A stretch of DNA of 64,000 nucleotides from contig NC_088789.1 of NCBI RefSeq assembly GCF_949628265.1, forward strand, positions 28,575,883-28,639,882. Direction: 5' to 3'. This document shows, piece by piece, positions 32,922 to 43,792 of this stretch. Origin of the DNA: Cloeon dipterum. Its lineage: Eukaryota; Arthropoda; Insecta; Ephemeroptera; Baetidae. The first letter of the stretch is position 1, and each line of letters starts with the position of its first letter. The notes beneath the pieces are model-generated. The model saw only the letters and a program-made list of their open reading frames with translations, was not told where the DNA came from and searched no databases. A program made the position numbers and the translations under genes.

Positions 32922-33812
32922 TTACTTGAGACCTTCGAGGGGGAAGAGGGGGGCTGGCAGGGAGCCAAGCTCCGTGGGCGATGGCGAGCTCGTGTAATCC
33001 GTCTTCCCTCGGTTGTCTTCCAGGATGACCACTCTTCTCGCCATGTCCTCCGTTTGGACAAATAAGTACCTGTATTCAAAATGACCGGTTTGTTTGTTCT
33101 GCAAAGAAAATAATGCCGTTTTAGTCCATTGAGGATTTTTTTTAAATAAGACACTCACTTCGACCATCTCCAGATTCACGGTGGCCTGGTTTCTCGAGCC
33201 TTTCAGGTAGAATTTCATTCTAAGATAATTCGCGCCGTCCTTCTCGTACAAGAGGTGACTAAAAGGACAATTTTTTATATTTTTTGAGGGTTTAGTTAAA
33301 GAAAATTACCTAACGTGCGTCCGCCTGCCTCTCCTCGTCTCCTCCCCGAAACCTTTGATGGGCTCACCGAGCAGGTCAGCCACCTTGGGGTCCCTGAGGC
33401 ACCTGTCCAGGGCGGCGGTGTACACGCTGTTCGGGCTGTCGCTGGAGAACAGCTCTCGGAAGACGTAGTACAAAATGATCGAGGTCACTCCGAGGCCTGC
33501 GAGCACGATTCCGGAATAACCCACAGTTTTTGTCGTTTCCTTCACTGCAATTCGGGGCCGATTCTTCATTTATTTATATAAAAATAAAATGAGAATATTC
33601 GCAGCACCTTTTTCCTTGACTGTCATCGAAGGCACGTTGTTGTCCCCGCCATCGACATGCTCGGACAGCGCTTTCTGCTTCTGTCTAAGCGGGGTTTTGC
33701 TGCCGGTGTGCAAGTGACTCACGCAGGGTGAGTACCTTGTCAGGTACACCCTGAGAATAGTCTCGCTCCGCAACAATACGCCGAGCCTGGCGCAATTCGC
33801 AATGCCAGACAT
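32922..33812 (-). CDS. TIMM21: Mitochondrial inner-membrane translocase subunit Tim21 (238 aa)
   Basis: Exons: 33812-33608, 33544-33310, 33258-33159, 33098-32922; phases 1, 2, 0. Tim21 sits in the inner membrane, links the TIM23 complex to TOM and, in animals, escorts new subunits to respiratory complexes. The first ~65 residues are basic and lack a hydrophobic core, as in a mitochondrial presequence. A single transmembrane segment (about 76-97, YSGIVLAGLGVTSIILYYVF) is followed by the intermembrane-space domain. That domain has the family motifs RGRRTHVSH, the MKFYLKGS strand and RYLFVQTE...RRVVILEDNR. Length is near the human 248. It is tandem with ISOC and convergent with DHDH. Confidence 0.93.
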
Positions 33813-34583
33813 GCTCTGTTTACAAATATTTTTTAGTTTAAATTTCAGGAATATAATTTTACACTTACCAGCTGGTTGTAAAGAGTAAAAATATTTCTAT
33901 TTTTCAATGTTTAATAGGTTTTTAATGCATCTGAGTGAGAGCAGGTTGAAGGATTGTTGTTTATCTAACTCCGTAACTCGCACCGCACAGCTGACAGCTG
34001 GAACCGGCAGAGGCAGAAGATGCCCCGCCCACTCGCCAAACTTGAGATCACAACCACTGGAGGTGGAATTAATTTAATTCTTTTACTATTATTATGAGTT
34101 AATTCATTTTTACCTATTTTAATTAAATTCGAAATTTTAACAGTTCTCTAATGAAACCGGAATGTTTTAGATTATTTTCGATTATTTTATTTTAATAAAA
34201 TATATTATTGAAAAATAATCAAATTTTTATCCTGTTTTTTGGGATTATTTAATAATCGGTCGTTAATTTTAAATCAGAATTCAATCAGACTTAAGCACTA
34301 ATAATTATTATAAAATCATAATCAATAGAAATTAAATTAATTATTAAAATAATAACCAAACAACTTTCAAGGGGAACCTAATTATAAATAACCATCCAAT
34401 ATTTCTCTAACGTAGATTATTTATTTTGTTTATATTCCCATTCTATAATTTTGAGCCTTCACGTTCACGATTTGCATGAAATAGAGCCTATATAATATAT
34501 AAAGCATTTTTATCAATTGACAAAGTAGTTGCCTCCATTATTCCATTATTTGATTCTTTTTGTTTTAAAGAGATTGCAGGTTT

Positions 34584-35341
34584 TCAGTGCAGGAGTCCGG
34601 TGTCCGGTCCAACCTCCCAAATCAGTTTCTGAAGCTCTCGGAACTTAGGGTGCTTGGAATCTTTGGCGAGGGACAGCACGACGCCTTCGCACGTGTTCAG
34701 GGTGACTCCAGCGGCCTTCAGACGCTTGAAAGCGTATTTCCTGCAGACCATTATGTTAATTGACGGTATTTTTGACATTATCTTAGTTTTACCTGTCAAG
34801 CATGCTTCTCGAGGAGCACGCGTCGACAACGACGTGAACGCCGAAGCCCTTTTCCATAAGGTCAAGCGCGGTTTCGTGGATGCAGGCGTGAGTCTCGATT
34901 CCACACAGAATAATTGTGTTTACCTTTGAACACATTTTAATATTTTATTTTCATCTGCAGATAAATCTCCATTCATTAAATCTCACTTGTTCGTGGTTTT
35001 TCTGGAGGTTGTCTGTGATTTGCGGAAGCACCATTGAGAACTGCGTTTTTTCAACAGGAACGATTCCATATTCTTGGATGCCCAGTTCAGGTACGGTCGG
35101 CCCGAGCCCTGTAATTTGATTTTAAATCAATAAAATCGAGATTATAACAATATTCACCCTTGGGATACTGTTCCGTGCAGACGACGGGCATGTCCAGCAG
35201 CTTGGCTACCTTCAGCAGCCGGCTTGAGTTGAAAACGACCTCGTTGAAGTACTGGATGTTGGTGCGGAATTTCTCCTGCATGTCGCACAAGAAAAGCGAG
35301 CAGCGAGCGCTGCTCAGACGAGTGACCAGTCTTCCACTCAT
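34584..35341 (-). CDS. Isochorismatase-domain protein, ISOC1/2-like (197 aa)
   Basis: Exons: 35341-35158, 35108-34987, 34923-34793, 34740-34584; phases 1, 0, 2. A small cysteine-hydrolase-fold protein. [10 protein letters not shown] holds the acidic active-site residue D20. EKTQFSM holds K82, and LCGIETHAC holds the nucleophile position C116, so the Asp-Lys-Cys triad is complete. [13 protein letters not shown] and the SGLLH-like end (TGLLH) match vertebrate ISOC2. The natural substrate of this family in animals is not settled. The third exon follows a weak acceptor (TTCAAAG|GTA), chosen because it alone keeps the frame and the conserved strand. Only 343 bp separate its start codon from the FPGS stop. 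The 3' end is probably the minus-strand AATAAA near 34,420-34,425. Confidence 0.93.
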
Positions 35342-35684
35342 CGTTGGTGTAAATGCAAAAATAAATCGGAAGTACTGGACACTTTCTCACTGTTTTCGCC
35401 GCTCCACAAATCCTAAATAACTATCCATTTACAAAAGGGGGAGTGGCACCTTGTTTTTCTTGATAGCATTTGAGCACATTTGGCGCAATCAGGCCGTGTT
35501 ATTCTATTTTTCCAGTCAATAAAAAATATTATTCATTTTTAAACAAAAACTATGCTTGTATTTTTAGCGAAAATATTGAACAATATTTATAAAAATAATA
35601 TCTCTGCTATTTTGATATGGCAGCTGAGTCTGTTTTGAACATTGAATGTAATCTACCTAAATGAGAAACTAAAATTTCTGCTTC

Positions 35685-38355
35685 TTAAGAGTCTTCGGCG
35701 TCTTCTTCGCTTATATCTAAAAGCCCCAAAACACATCCGACAAGATGAAGTGAACCTGAAACAAATAAGTATTTAAAAACTAAAATAAAATTCAAGACTT
35801 TATTATTCACCTGTCACTAATACTTGCATTTCTTCCACGGCTGACAGTTCTTTGACAAAATTCAAAGCGTCAGACACGTAGGGGAATGTGTGAACACTAC
35901 AAGACGTTGGCTCATTTTCAATGGCCTTCCACGCTGCCAGGTGGGCCGCGGTCCTCTTCAGCTGCTGATCAGCCGTGACCATGAAGTTGCTCTGGTCTGT
36001 AAACGACAATAATAATTGCTTTCCTTCAATTGGCGCAACAGAGAGTTGACGAGCAAGTACCTGCGGTGCAGCTGGACGCTATGTTTGGGCAAAAAATTAC
36101 TTTGGAGAACAGCTGAGCGTCATAGAGTGGCCTCAGAAGATTCGTCGGGTCGCGCTCCCCTGTTGAGTTGAAGAGCAGCACCCGTTTTGTGCTCCCCCTA
36201 AAATGGAATGAAAGTGATTAATTTTAGAAATTATAGTACATGAAAAATAAATTCTAATTGTCCAATATTTTATACACTCTGACCAAAAGTGTCCCAAAAT
36301 CTAATATTTAGAATTTTACTGGTACACCTTTTTTGAGCAAAGGAAATAAATTGCTTCTGGGGTGAGATTAATTATGACAATTTAATAGTGATGAGATAAA
36401 AAATAGTACTTTTGAGACTTTTAAGTTATTTTTTATTTTTTCAAAAATTGCAGAGTTTTTAAAGGGGTCTGTGTTTGGCCTTATAAAAATTCACCAGTTT
36501 GTAGTAGCGTCAAAAACTGCTTATATTCAGAAAGCTGGTTAAATTTACATTTTTAATCCTAATCTCTATGTGCCTTAAATGATTTTGTGGAAAAATTCAC
36601 TTTTATTCCCCTTTAAAGGCATTATTTGACTATTACAAACCTATTGGAGGCCTGCTTGAACCAGGAGAGACAGTTTTTGATGCTGTCAGTTGTGTGTGCG
36701 CCGTCCATGAAAATCTTGAGCTGCGGAGAGAAATTTATGATCTGAGCTCTGCCTGGCCACTTGACTTGCTCCAACCCTTTCACCGTCGACTGCGGAATCT
36801 CGTGCGTCACGCTCTTTTCTAAACAATTTGCGTCATTAAATAATTAATTAACGCCAGAGGAATATGTTGCAACCTGAGGTCTGGTTGTTGTTGGCGTTCA
36901 TCCAAGCGTGCGCCAGTTGAATGGCAATGGACGCGTTCAGCGTCTGCACCTGCGAGTCGAGCCCCAGGATTGGCTTCTTCCCATCAGGCCATTTGTACTC
37001 TTCAAAATTTGGGGCCATCAGAAGAGGACACTGCAGAATTGAGTGTTATAAACATTATATATTTTTGTTAAAAGAGTTAACCCTACTCCAATGGCCTCGG
37101 CTCTCTGCCTGATCACGTTGAGCGAGTCTCCTGGCTGGTTTTCGACTGTAAAAGCTGGCACTTTGGGCTTGAGGATGCCTGCCTTCTGCCAAGCAATCAG
37201 TTCGACCGTGTTGCCCAGCAAGGAGGTGTGGTCCAAGCCCAGCGAGGTTATGCCAACCACCACTGGATTCCTGTTGCGGACAAGGCATTTTAATCTGGCC
37301 AGAGCGGCTTTTGCATTTCAAGTACCTGAGCACATTGGTGCAGTCCAGCTCCCCTCCGATTCCAACCTCAATCACGGCGACGTCCACCTTTTCCTTGATG
37401 AACACGTTCAACGCCATCACAGTCATAAATTTAAAGTAAGGAGGCATGTCGTGCTCGTGTTCCTGCAAAATTAGACTGATTTATAGAATTTCTCTCTTTA
37501 TAAAAATTAACCTTTTGGGCAGCCAAACTGTTGTACACTTCCCAGAAGTACTGAGTGAATTTTTGCATGCTGAGCGGCTTGCCATCGATCCTGATTCTCT
37601 CTCGGACGGCGATCAAGTGCGGCGACGAGTAGAATCCGGTTCGGTGGCCGTGCTTGCGCAGAATACTCTCAGTGAAGGCGCACGTCGATCCTAAATAAAC
37701 TGAATTAATAAAAAATGTACGAATTTTAATTCAAGATCGCACCCTTTCCCTTGGTGCCAGCGACGTGGATGGCGGACAGAGATGAATCCAACATTTGCTG
37801 GCTGATTCCTGTCCTGAGCAAATATTTTCGCGTGTCTTCGACATTCGTGTTGAGCTGCCCGACCCTTATTTTCTTAGCTTGCTGCAGCACCGACGCGTTG
37901 GTCTGCAAAGTGTTTAGAGTGCCAACAGCTTCCTGAAAACAAAAACAAAAATGAAATACATTTCAAAAAATTTTAAAAATACGCAGACAACACACTAAAA
38001 AGCCGTTTTTCCCTCCAGGCTCCATGAGGAAAACTAGAAGCCTCTGGAGATGGAAAAATGTTTTCATCGACTGACAGAGATTAACGAATCTGCATAATAA
38101 ATGCAATCAAATGAAATTCAGTCAGCTGTGGAAAAAAAGAGCGTATCCGGTCTCGCGGGTCAATATTACGAGAGATCAGAGGCATTAAAAATCAGAACTA
38201 AAAATTAAAAATTTAATGAGATTGAATGAGAATTATGTATGTAAACAAACCTCATAGCGCTGCTTGTTCGCACTGTCCATCGTGAGGAACCTGACCATAG
38301 TGAGCACCTTTCTGCACAGGCACGAGTTGCAAACAAGTAAACTCAAGGTTCTCAT
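35685..38355 (-). CDS. FPGS: Folylpolyglutamate synthase (507 aa)
   Basis: Exons: 38355-38251, 37932-37743, 37690-37512, 37462-37326, 37270-37087, 37030-36874, 36818-36641, 36197-36061, 35996-35811, 35755-35685. It adds glutamate residues to folates with ATP, which retains them in cytosol and mitochondria. Visible motifs: P-loop GTKGKGST (94-101), YSSPHLIAVRERIRI, EVGIGGELDCTN (190-201), SLGLDHTSLLG, and the C-terminal-domain DGAHT and VLLFNSTGERDP. It ends with the family VLVTGSLHLVG. The first codons encode MRTLSLLVCNSCLCRKVL, a plausible mitochondrial leader. In-frame ATGs at codons 20 and 26 (MDSANKQRYE) match the cytosolic start of the human enzyme. So two isoforms from one gene are likely. 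Intron 7 is a MITE. Confidence 0.95.
36200..36616. mobile_element. MITE, family D, copy 3, filling FPGS intron 7
   Basis: Right edge TTATTCCCCT followed by TTAA (36613-36616); the left edge 'aaaatggaatgaaagtg' is a variant of the AGTGGAATGATAG terminus. Internal blocks 'agtgtcccaaaatc', 'gtgtttggcc' and 'agcgtcaaaaactgc' match copies 1 and 2. It spans almost the whole 443-bp intron. Confidence 0.7.
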
Positions 38356-39041
38356 GCGATTTCCAAATAACATTATATGTATTTTAATGAGGTTGACCTT
38401 GCGTCCGATCCGTCGTGTCGTGTGACTCGTTCTTTAGGCTGGTCAAAGTTTATTACAACACGCTTGTCCAGACCCAGACCCACCACATGACGTTACTTTC
38501 ATGGTCATTCGGTCAGTATGTACTGTGACTACAAACGAAACGACTGCCGCTGAACCTTGAACCTTGCTCCTTGCTGCGTTTGTTTTGATTAAACATCAGC
38601 TGAGCAATCGCACTGCATGCTGCATGGCAATTCAAATTTACGCGCTAGTCGAGAAAGGAGCGTGGCCCCAACCAAAGTGAAGAGGACCAATCACTGATGA
38701 CGAATTCTGTTGTGAGTGTGAGATTGAAGGACGCAAAGAACTAGAAAGTTCGCCATCTTTAAAACTTTAATCTCAACCAGATTCGAGCTATTTTGTTGGC
38801 GGTGAATTTTAAAACATGGCGCCAGTGCTAGTCTTTTAAAGTGATGTCTCCTCCCTCTCCCACGTGACCCACGTTGAAGGAGAAAACAAGTGCATGGGAA
38901 TCGAGAATGTTCTATGCGCATTATTCCGATCCATTCTTGCAGCATTACCAGCATTTGCAGTCAACACGACACGCGCTCTAGGACCGCACAAAACGACAGC
39001 GGAGGATAGCTTGTGGAATTTCTAGAACCTGAGTCGAAAGG
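38356..39041. promoter_or_regulatory. Divergent promoter region of FPGS and SGT1
   Basis: The two start codons lie 686 bp apart on opposite strands with no repeat, TATA box or other gene between them. A compact, TATA-less region between two housekeeping genes suggests a shared bidirectional promoter. The exact starts of transcription cannot be read from sequence. The sequence includes 'cgtcgtgtcgtgtgactcg' near 38,410 and a CACGTGACCCACG block (38,861-38,873) with an E-box CACGTG, which could bind bHLH-zip factors. Confidence 0.5.
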
Positions 39042-39837
39042 ATGTCCGAAGAGAGTTCTGTTTCCGTCCCGGCGGTCCGCGTCGAATGGTATCAAACCGA
39101 AACCCACGTCACTGTCCAATTGATGGCCAAGAAAGTGGACCCTGAGAAGTCTACAATCGAAATCTCAGCGAGACTGGTAAATTCCTTCAGACCTGAAAAT
39201 GCGTGGCGTGCTTGACATAATTCTTTTCAGGTCAGAGTCGATGCCAAGCTGCAAACCGGAGACGAGTACAAGAAAGACATCGATCTCTCTTTCGAAATCA
39301 TTCCTGAACAAAGTTCCTTCAAAATCATGTCCACAAAGGTATGTGAATTCCGCACATTCCGGGAGACACGTGTCACAAATTTATGGTGTTGTTTCGCAGG
39401 TTGAACTGAAGCTGAAGAAGAAGGACGGAATCCGCTGGGAGAAACTGGAAGGCGCGCCTGGCATTGTGGTTCAGCATCCGATCGCACCTGTCGTGCTGCC
39501 CTCGTTGACCTCGAGCAATGGACCACCCAAGTACCCGAGCTCGAGCAAAAAGCACAAAGACTGGGACAGTATCAAAATCGAGGAGGACAAAGATGACGAC
39601 ATCAATCAACTCTTCCAGAAGATCTACGCCGACGGCAACGACGAGATCAAGAAGGCTATGAATAAGTCTTTCGTAATTCCGCTCCGACATTATTCAAAGC
39701 AAATTGGAGATTAACGAAAACGCCCTTTGCAGGTCGAGTCGGGTGGCACTGTCCTCAGCACAAACTGGAAGGAGATCTCTGCTAGCAAGGTGAATGTCCA
39801 ACCACCTGAAGGCCAGGAATTCAGGAAATGGGACTAG
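39042..39837 (+). CDS. SUGT1: SGT1 co-chaperone, CS and SGS domains only (206 aa)
   Basis: Exons: 39042-39176, 39231-39338, 39400-39672, 39733-39837; all introns phase 0. SGT1 works with HSP90 in kinetochore assembly and protein quality control. The CS domain (about 10-95) reads VRVEWYQTETHVTVQL to KVELKLKKKDGIRWEKLEG. The SGS domain (about 135-206) has DWDSIKIEE, FQKIYADGNDEIKKAMNKSF, ESGGTVLSTNW and ends RKWD. The N-terminal TPR domain of plant, yeast and human SGT1 is absent. Drosophila SGT1 also lacks it, so this is a lineage trait rather than damage. The start has a suitable context (AAGGATGTC) and no longer upstream frame exists. Possible poly(A) signals AATAAA at 40165-40170 and 40410-40415. 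Confidence 0.93.
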
Positions 39838-40800
39838 CTGGCCTAGCTTAATACTTCATCTTATTGTTTTAATCACGCAACGCAAGCCCTCGTTGGCTTC
39901 ATGTAAATTTTAAATGTCTGAATAATCTTAACTTAGCGATTAAGAAAACTCATTGTCATAATTGTCGCGAGGTTGCTAGTGCATCTGGTTTTGAATGCAA
40001 GTGTTTCAAATGCCTTCTTAGGTCTACTGAAATTTGAATAGCAACTCTTCGTGTGTATCGAGTAATTTTGACGGCTGGTGTAGCCTTTTACCTAATAGCT
40101 CTAGAAATTGACCGTGTGAATGATTGGGTAATTTGGATTGTGTAAATGAATTTGACAAACCGAAAATAAATTAGGAAATCCACACTTAATACTGGCAATA
40201 TTTTTTGGTTTTTGTTCAAAATATTTTTCACTCTTCCTCGAATACACTGCAGGAAAATAATAATGCTGCACACTTGTGATGAAATAACTGGCAGGGGTGG
40301 AATATTTACAATATTTAGAATTCTGAAAGGAACAAATTGTTTTGTTGGACTATAAAATTGCTGGGTAAGAAACATTCTTGCTGCAGGTCAAGCAGTCTGC
40401 TTTGCATTAAATAAAAAAATCCAGGGAAATTTCAATAGATGAAAAAATACCCAAGGTAATTATGCAGTAGTTTGGCTTTTGGGCTGAGAATATTATCTGA
40501 TAATTAGAAAATAACAGACGAGAAAACAAGAAATTACGGACATTTTAATATCAGGCTCTGAATTTTTGAAGGAAATGTAATCCTATTAGATTAATTCAAT
40601 GAAAATGATTGTTTTATTTTGTTAAAGATTATGGTGAAAGCAATCTTGCCTCAAAATCAGCTTCGATTCATTTGATAATTTCTTAAAAAATGATGAAGAA
40701 AGGGAAGATGTTGCAAAAATTTGGGTGAGCCACCACAGATGGCTCTGCAATCGCGCTCCAGACGGAAGATTAAAGGGCCGCGAGCACGTGACCTGCGAGC
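39838..40800. other. 3' region of SGT1 and spacer
   Basis: AT-rich, with the SGT1 poly(A) signals. No other feature seen. Confidence 0.5.
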
Positions 40801-40849
40801 GGCGCTCTGATTGGCCACAGCTGAAGTGATAGCGTTCCGAGGAGACAGG

Positions 40850-41092
40850 ATCGGCTGCGAGCAGAAAGTTAGCAGAAAGAAGTCGGGGCTCGGATCAGAG
40901 CCAGAGGAGTATCGTATCAAGTGGTGTTCTGGTGTCGGTGTGTGCGTCCGAGACTGTCTTCTTCCGTACGCAACGTCGGACCAACCGCGGCGTCCGCGAA
41001 TTTTCGCCTGGCAGTTGGCATCCCGCGCATCGGCGACGACCTCCGCTCCCGCAGGGGCCAGCTCGGCGTCGTCCAAGTCGCAGAATTTCGCG
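40850..41092 (+). other. Candidate noncoding first exon of ANKRD50
   Basis: A GC-rich island ending in a strong plus-strand donor, TTCGCG|GTGAGAGT (GT at 41093). It lacks a TATA box and contains several ATGs without a long frame. No coding acceptor follows until 53,751, where the ANKRD50 start exon opens with a 3' splice site. The proposal that both belong to one transcript with a 12.7-kb first intron is an inference. The left border is a guess. Confidence 0.35.
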
Positions 41093-41560
41093 GTGAGAGT
41101 CCAACTCGAGCCTCGAGCTCTCAGCTTTCTTTCTTTCTATCGAGTTTTTTTTCTGTTTTCGGCGTAGGCGGCTCTTCCGATTGGCAGCCTCGTCGGTTCG
41201 GGTTCGGCCGGGCTGCCCGCGACTCGCGACTCGTGCAAAAAAGGTTCAGCTCGCCGCAGGGCACCGTCTTACGCTCTTTGTTTTGCACTTTGCACCTGTC
41301 CGCGAATATCCGCTAAGAGGGAGGCGACCCTTTTGCAGCCGTGCAAAAATGCATAAATTCAAAGCGAGGGGGCGGAAGAAGCAGGGGTTGGTCTGGGGGT
41401 TGAATTATAGCCACCCTAGGCAGACTTCTGGCGCCTGAGAGTAACCATGATCACGAGGCGCAATCAATGAATGGGAGCAGGCAGCCAGCACATATCTACA
41501 ACCTCTTTATTGCTTCCTCTTCTCTTTACGCTGGATTTATTTTCGCCAATCGCATTCAGA

Positions 41561-41870
41561 GGGTTGCAAAAAAACCAGGGTAGTCGTAAAAAACGGATTT
41601 TAAAATTTGAAAAGCAGTTTCTTTGCAGGAAAGGTTTGCTCCTCATTTTTCAATAATTGTTTAGCTCATGAAATCGACTTGAAATATTGTTAGAGATAAA
41701 TTTTTGGAGATATTGAGGCGAAAATTAGCAATTTTAAAGAAAAAAATCTGCACAGTAGAGGAAATTTTAGATTTTTCACTTGGAAAATATGGAATAAATA
41801 AATTTCTTGCATTTCTTGCGCAAGAAATTGGTAAAGACCGTTAAAAACCAGTGGTGAAAATGCAACCTTG
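41561..41870. mobile_element. Family B transposon remnant (copy 3)
   Basis: GGGTTGCAAAAAAACC at the left; TGCAACCTTG at the right; central 'tctgcacagtagaggaaattttaga'. Same orientation as the copy at 14746. Confidence 0.6.
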
Positions 41871-42494
41871 CTTATTCAACTGTATTTCCTTATCCCTGCC
41901 GGGCCAGAGGCAAATTTGCATATTTAAAAAATGCTAATTGAGTCAGGTCGTTGTTTTTAAATTTAAGTAGTGGGCTTTTCGGATCGCCTGATGTTGTCAA
42001 AATATTGACAAATAAATAAGTCGTTACCGCAGGACGTAATGATGGATATATTTTAAATTGTAGCTCCCAAAATATAATTTATTAATTTATTTTTCTAAGG
42101 CTTTTAAAATGTTGAAATAAATTTTCTCGACTCGCATTAATATAAAATTAATCATCAATTGCGACTTGAGACTTGAGACGAGCTGCGATGTTTTATCGTT
42201 TCAATGCAGTTGCACGTACACGTACGTATGTACAACAAATGTGCGGGAAATTAACACCTATCGCGCGCACCTCCGGCCTGAGGAGGCCCGCGAGTGAGTC
42301 ATACCTGCCGCATCGTCGCGCACCTGTCCCTGACACTAGTCACTCGCTTATTCTCGCACTTACACGCAGCAAAAATAATTTAAAAAATAAATAAATAGCA
42401 GCTGCCGGCGGTGCAATCAATGTTTGTTTACTAGAGATAATGATACACTATGCAAATGGCTCAGGTTTCATTAATTTTCGAATTATTAGATCAT

Positions 42495-42686
42495 GGCCTC
42501 GACTTGAGAAATTTTTGGATAAATTGAGACAATTTAAATAGAAAAAATCTGCACAGTAGAGGAAATTTTGACCACTCCGACCGCAAATTATTAGTTTTTC
42601 ACACTGGAAAATGCAAGAAATCGGTTAAAATTGAATGTTAAATACCAGCGGGGATAAAAACTGGGTGGTAAGCAAATGCAACCCTG
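42495..42686. mobile_element. Family B transposon remnant (copy 4, left part missing)
   Basis: Carries 'ctgcacagtagaggaaattttgaccactccgaccg' and ends AAATGCAACCCTG; the left part is lost. Confidence 0.55.
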
Positions 42687-43499
42687 CTGGAAACGTCCTA
42701 AAATTAATATGTGTAAAAGCACAATTTGGTGACGACGACGAGGGAGCAAGTTTCGGGTGCTTTTCCGTGCGCGCATACTTGCGACGGATGTGATGTCATT
42801 GCATAAATTGGCGCCAGCCGAAGTGAGGCGACTGACTCCTTTTGGCCGACTGAAACGTCGAGTGTCGTCGCCGTTGCCGTCGCACCCACTCTCGGACGGC
42901 CGTTAATTAATGAGGAAAGTGTTTCGTGCCGCGCAAAGTACCACCGAGAGAGAGAGAGACAAGTGCGCTTCTGCTCTGCTCTGCTCCCTCCTCCCCGGCG
43001 CGCGCGTCATTAAATTTTATACTGCAGTTTTCATTTTATGAATATTGTTTTATGGGTTTGCTTTCAATTTTCATGCTCTTGTCTTGACACGAATTGCTCG
43101 TTTTACCAGGTAAATAAAAACTGGTTTGTAAAAATGATTGCAGTTGGAGTCGCGCAATGCTGCAAACCGAAATTCGCGTTGGAAATGGAGATAGTGTCAC
43201 CGCCAAAATTAGCCAAGTAAATAATACGAATCGTGCCTGGGGCAGTAATTGTTTAGCAAATGAATGATGTCGGCGCGGCGGCGCGCTAATTAAGTGGCCG
43301 TTGGGATTGGGAGGGAGAAAACGCCAGACGAGATTGATGCTAAATGAGATTACGCACCCCCGCAGGTGAAAATAGCAAGGGGTGGCGCTCGCTCTGTCAA
43401 CGACAGAAAAATAAACTTATTTCCCAGCGCGGCAGAAAGAAATTGAATCGCAGAGCAGTGTTGGAATTGCGGAGAGATCGAAATATTCATGTTCACGCA

Positions 43500-43792
43500 C
43501 AGGGTTGCATTTGCTTACCACTTTTTTTGCCAATTTCTTGCGCAAAAAATGAAAGAGATGAATTTATTCCATTTTTTCCTTATGAAAATCTAAAATTTGC
43601 GCTCGGAGTGGTCAAAATTTCCTCTACTGTGCAGATTTTTTTCTTTTAAATTGCCATTTTTCTGCCTCAATTTCTCAAAATATTTCTCTCTGGCAATATT
43701 TCAAGTCGGGGTCATGAGCTAAATGATTAGAAAATTATGGAAAACTGGTTAAAATTGATTTTTTTTTTAAAATTCGAATTTTTTGCAACTCG
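43500..43792. mobile_element. Family B transposon remnant (copy 5, inverted)
   Basis: Starts CAGGGTTGCATTTGCTTACC and ends TTTTTGCAACTCGG; inverted relative to copy 1, with the marker 'ctactgtgcagattttttt'. Confidence 0.6.

Noticed and set aside
34905-34990. Possible earlier acceptor (ATCTGCAG) for ISOC exon 3
   Set aside because: Using it would add codons including stops before [10 protein letters not shown]; the later weak acceptor keeps frame and length.
40657-41316. Open frames of 119-139 codons on both strands around the GC island
   Set aside because: Composition is low complexity and there is no homology signal. The island is better explained as a noncoding first exon and promoter.
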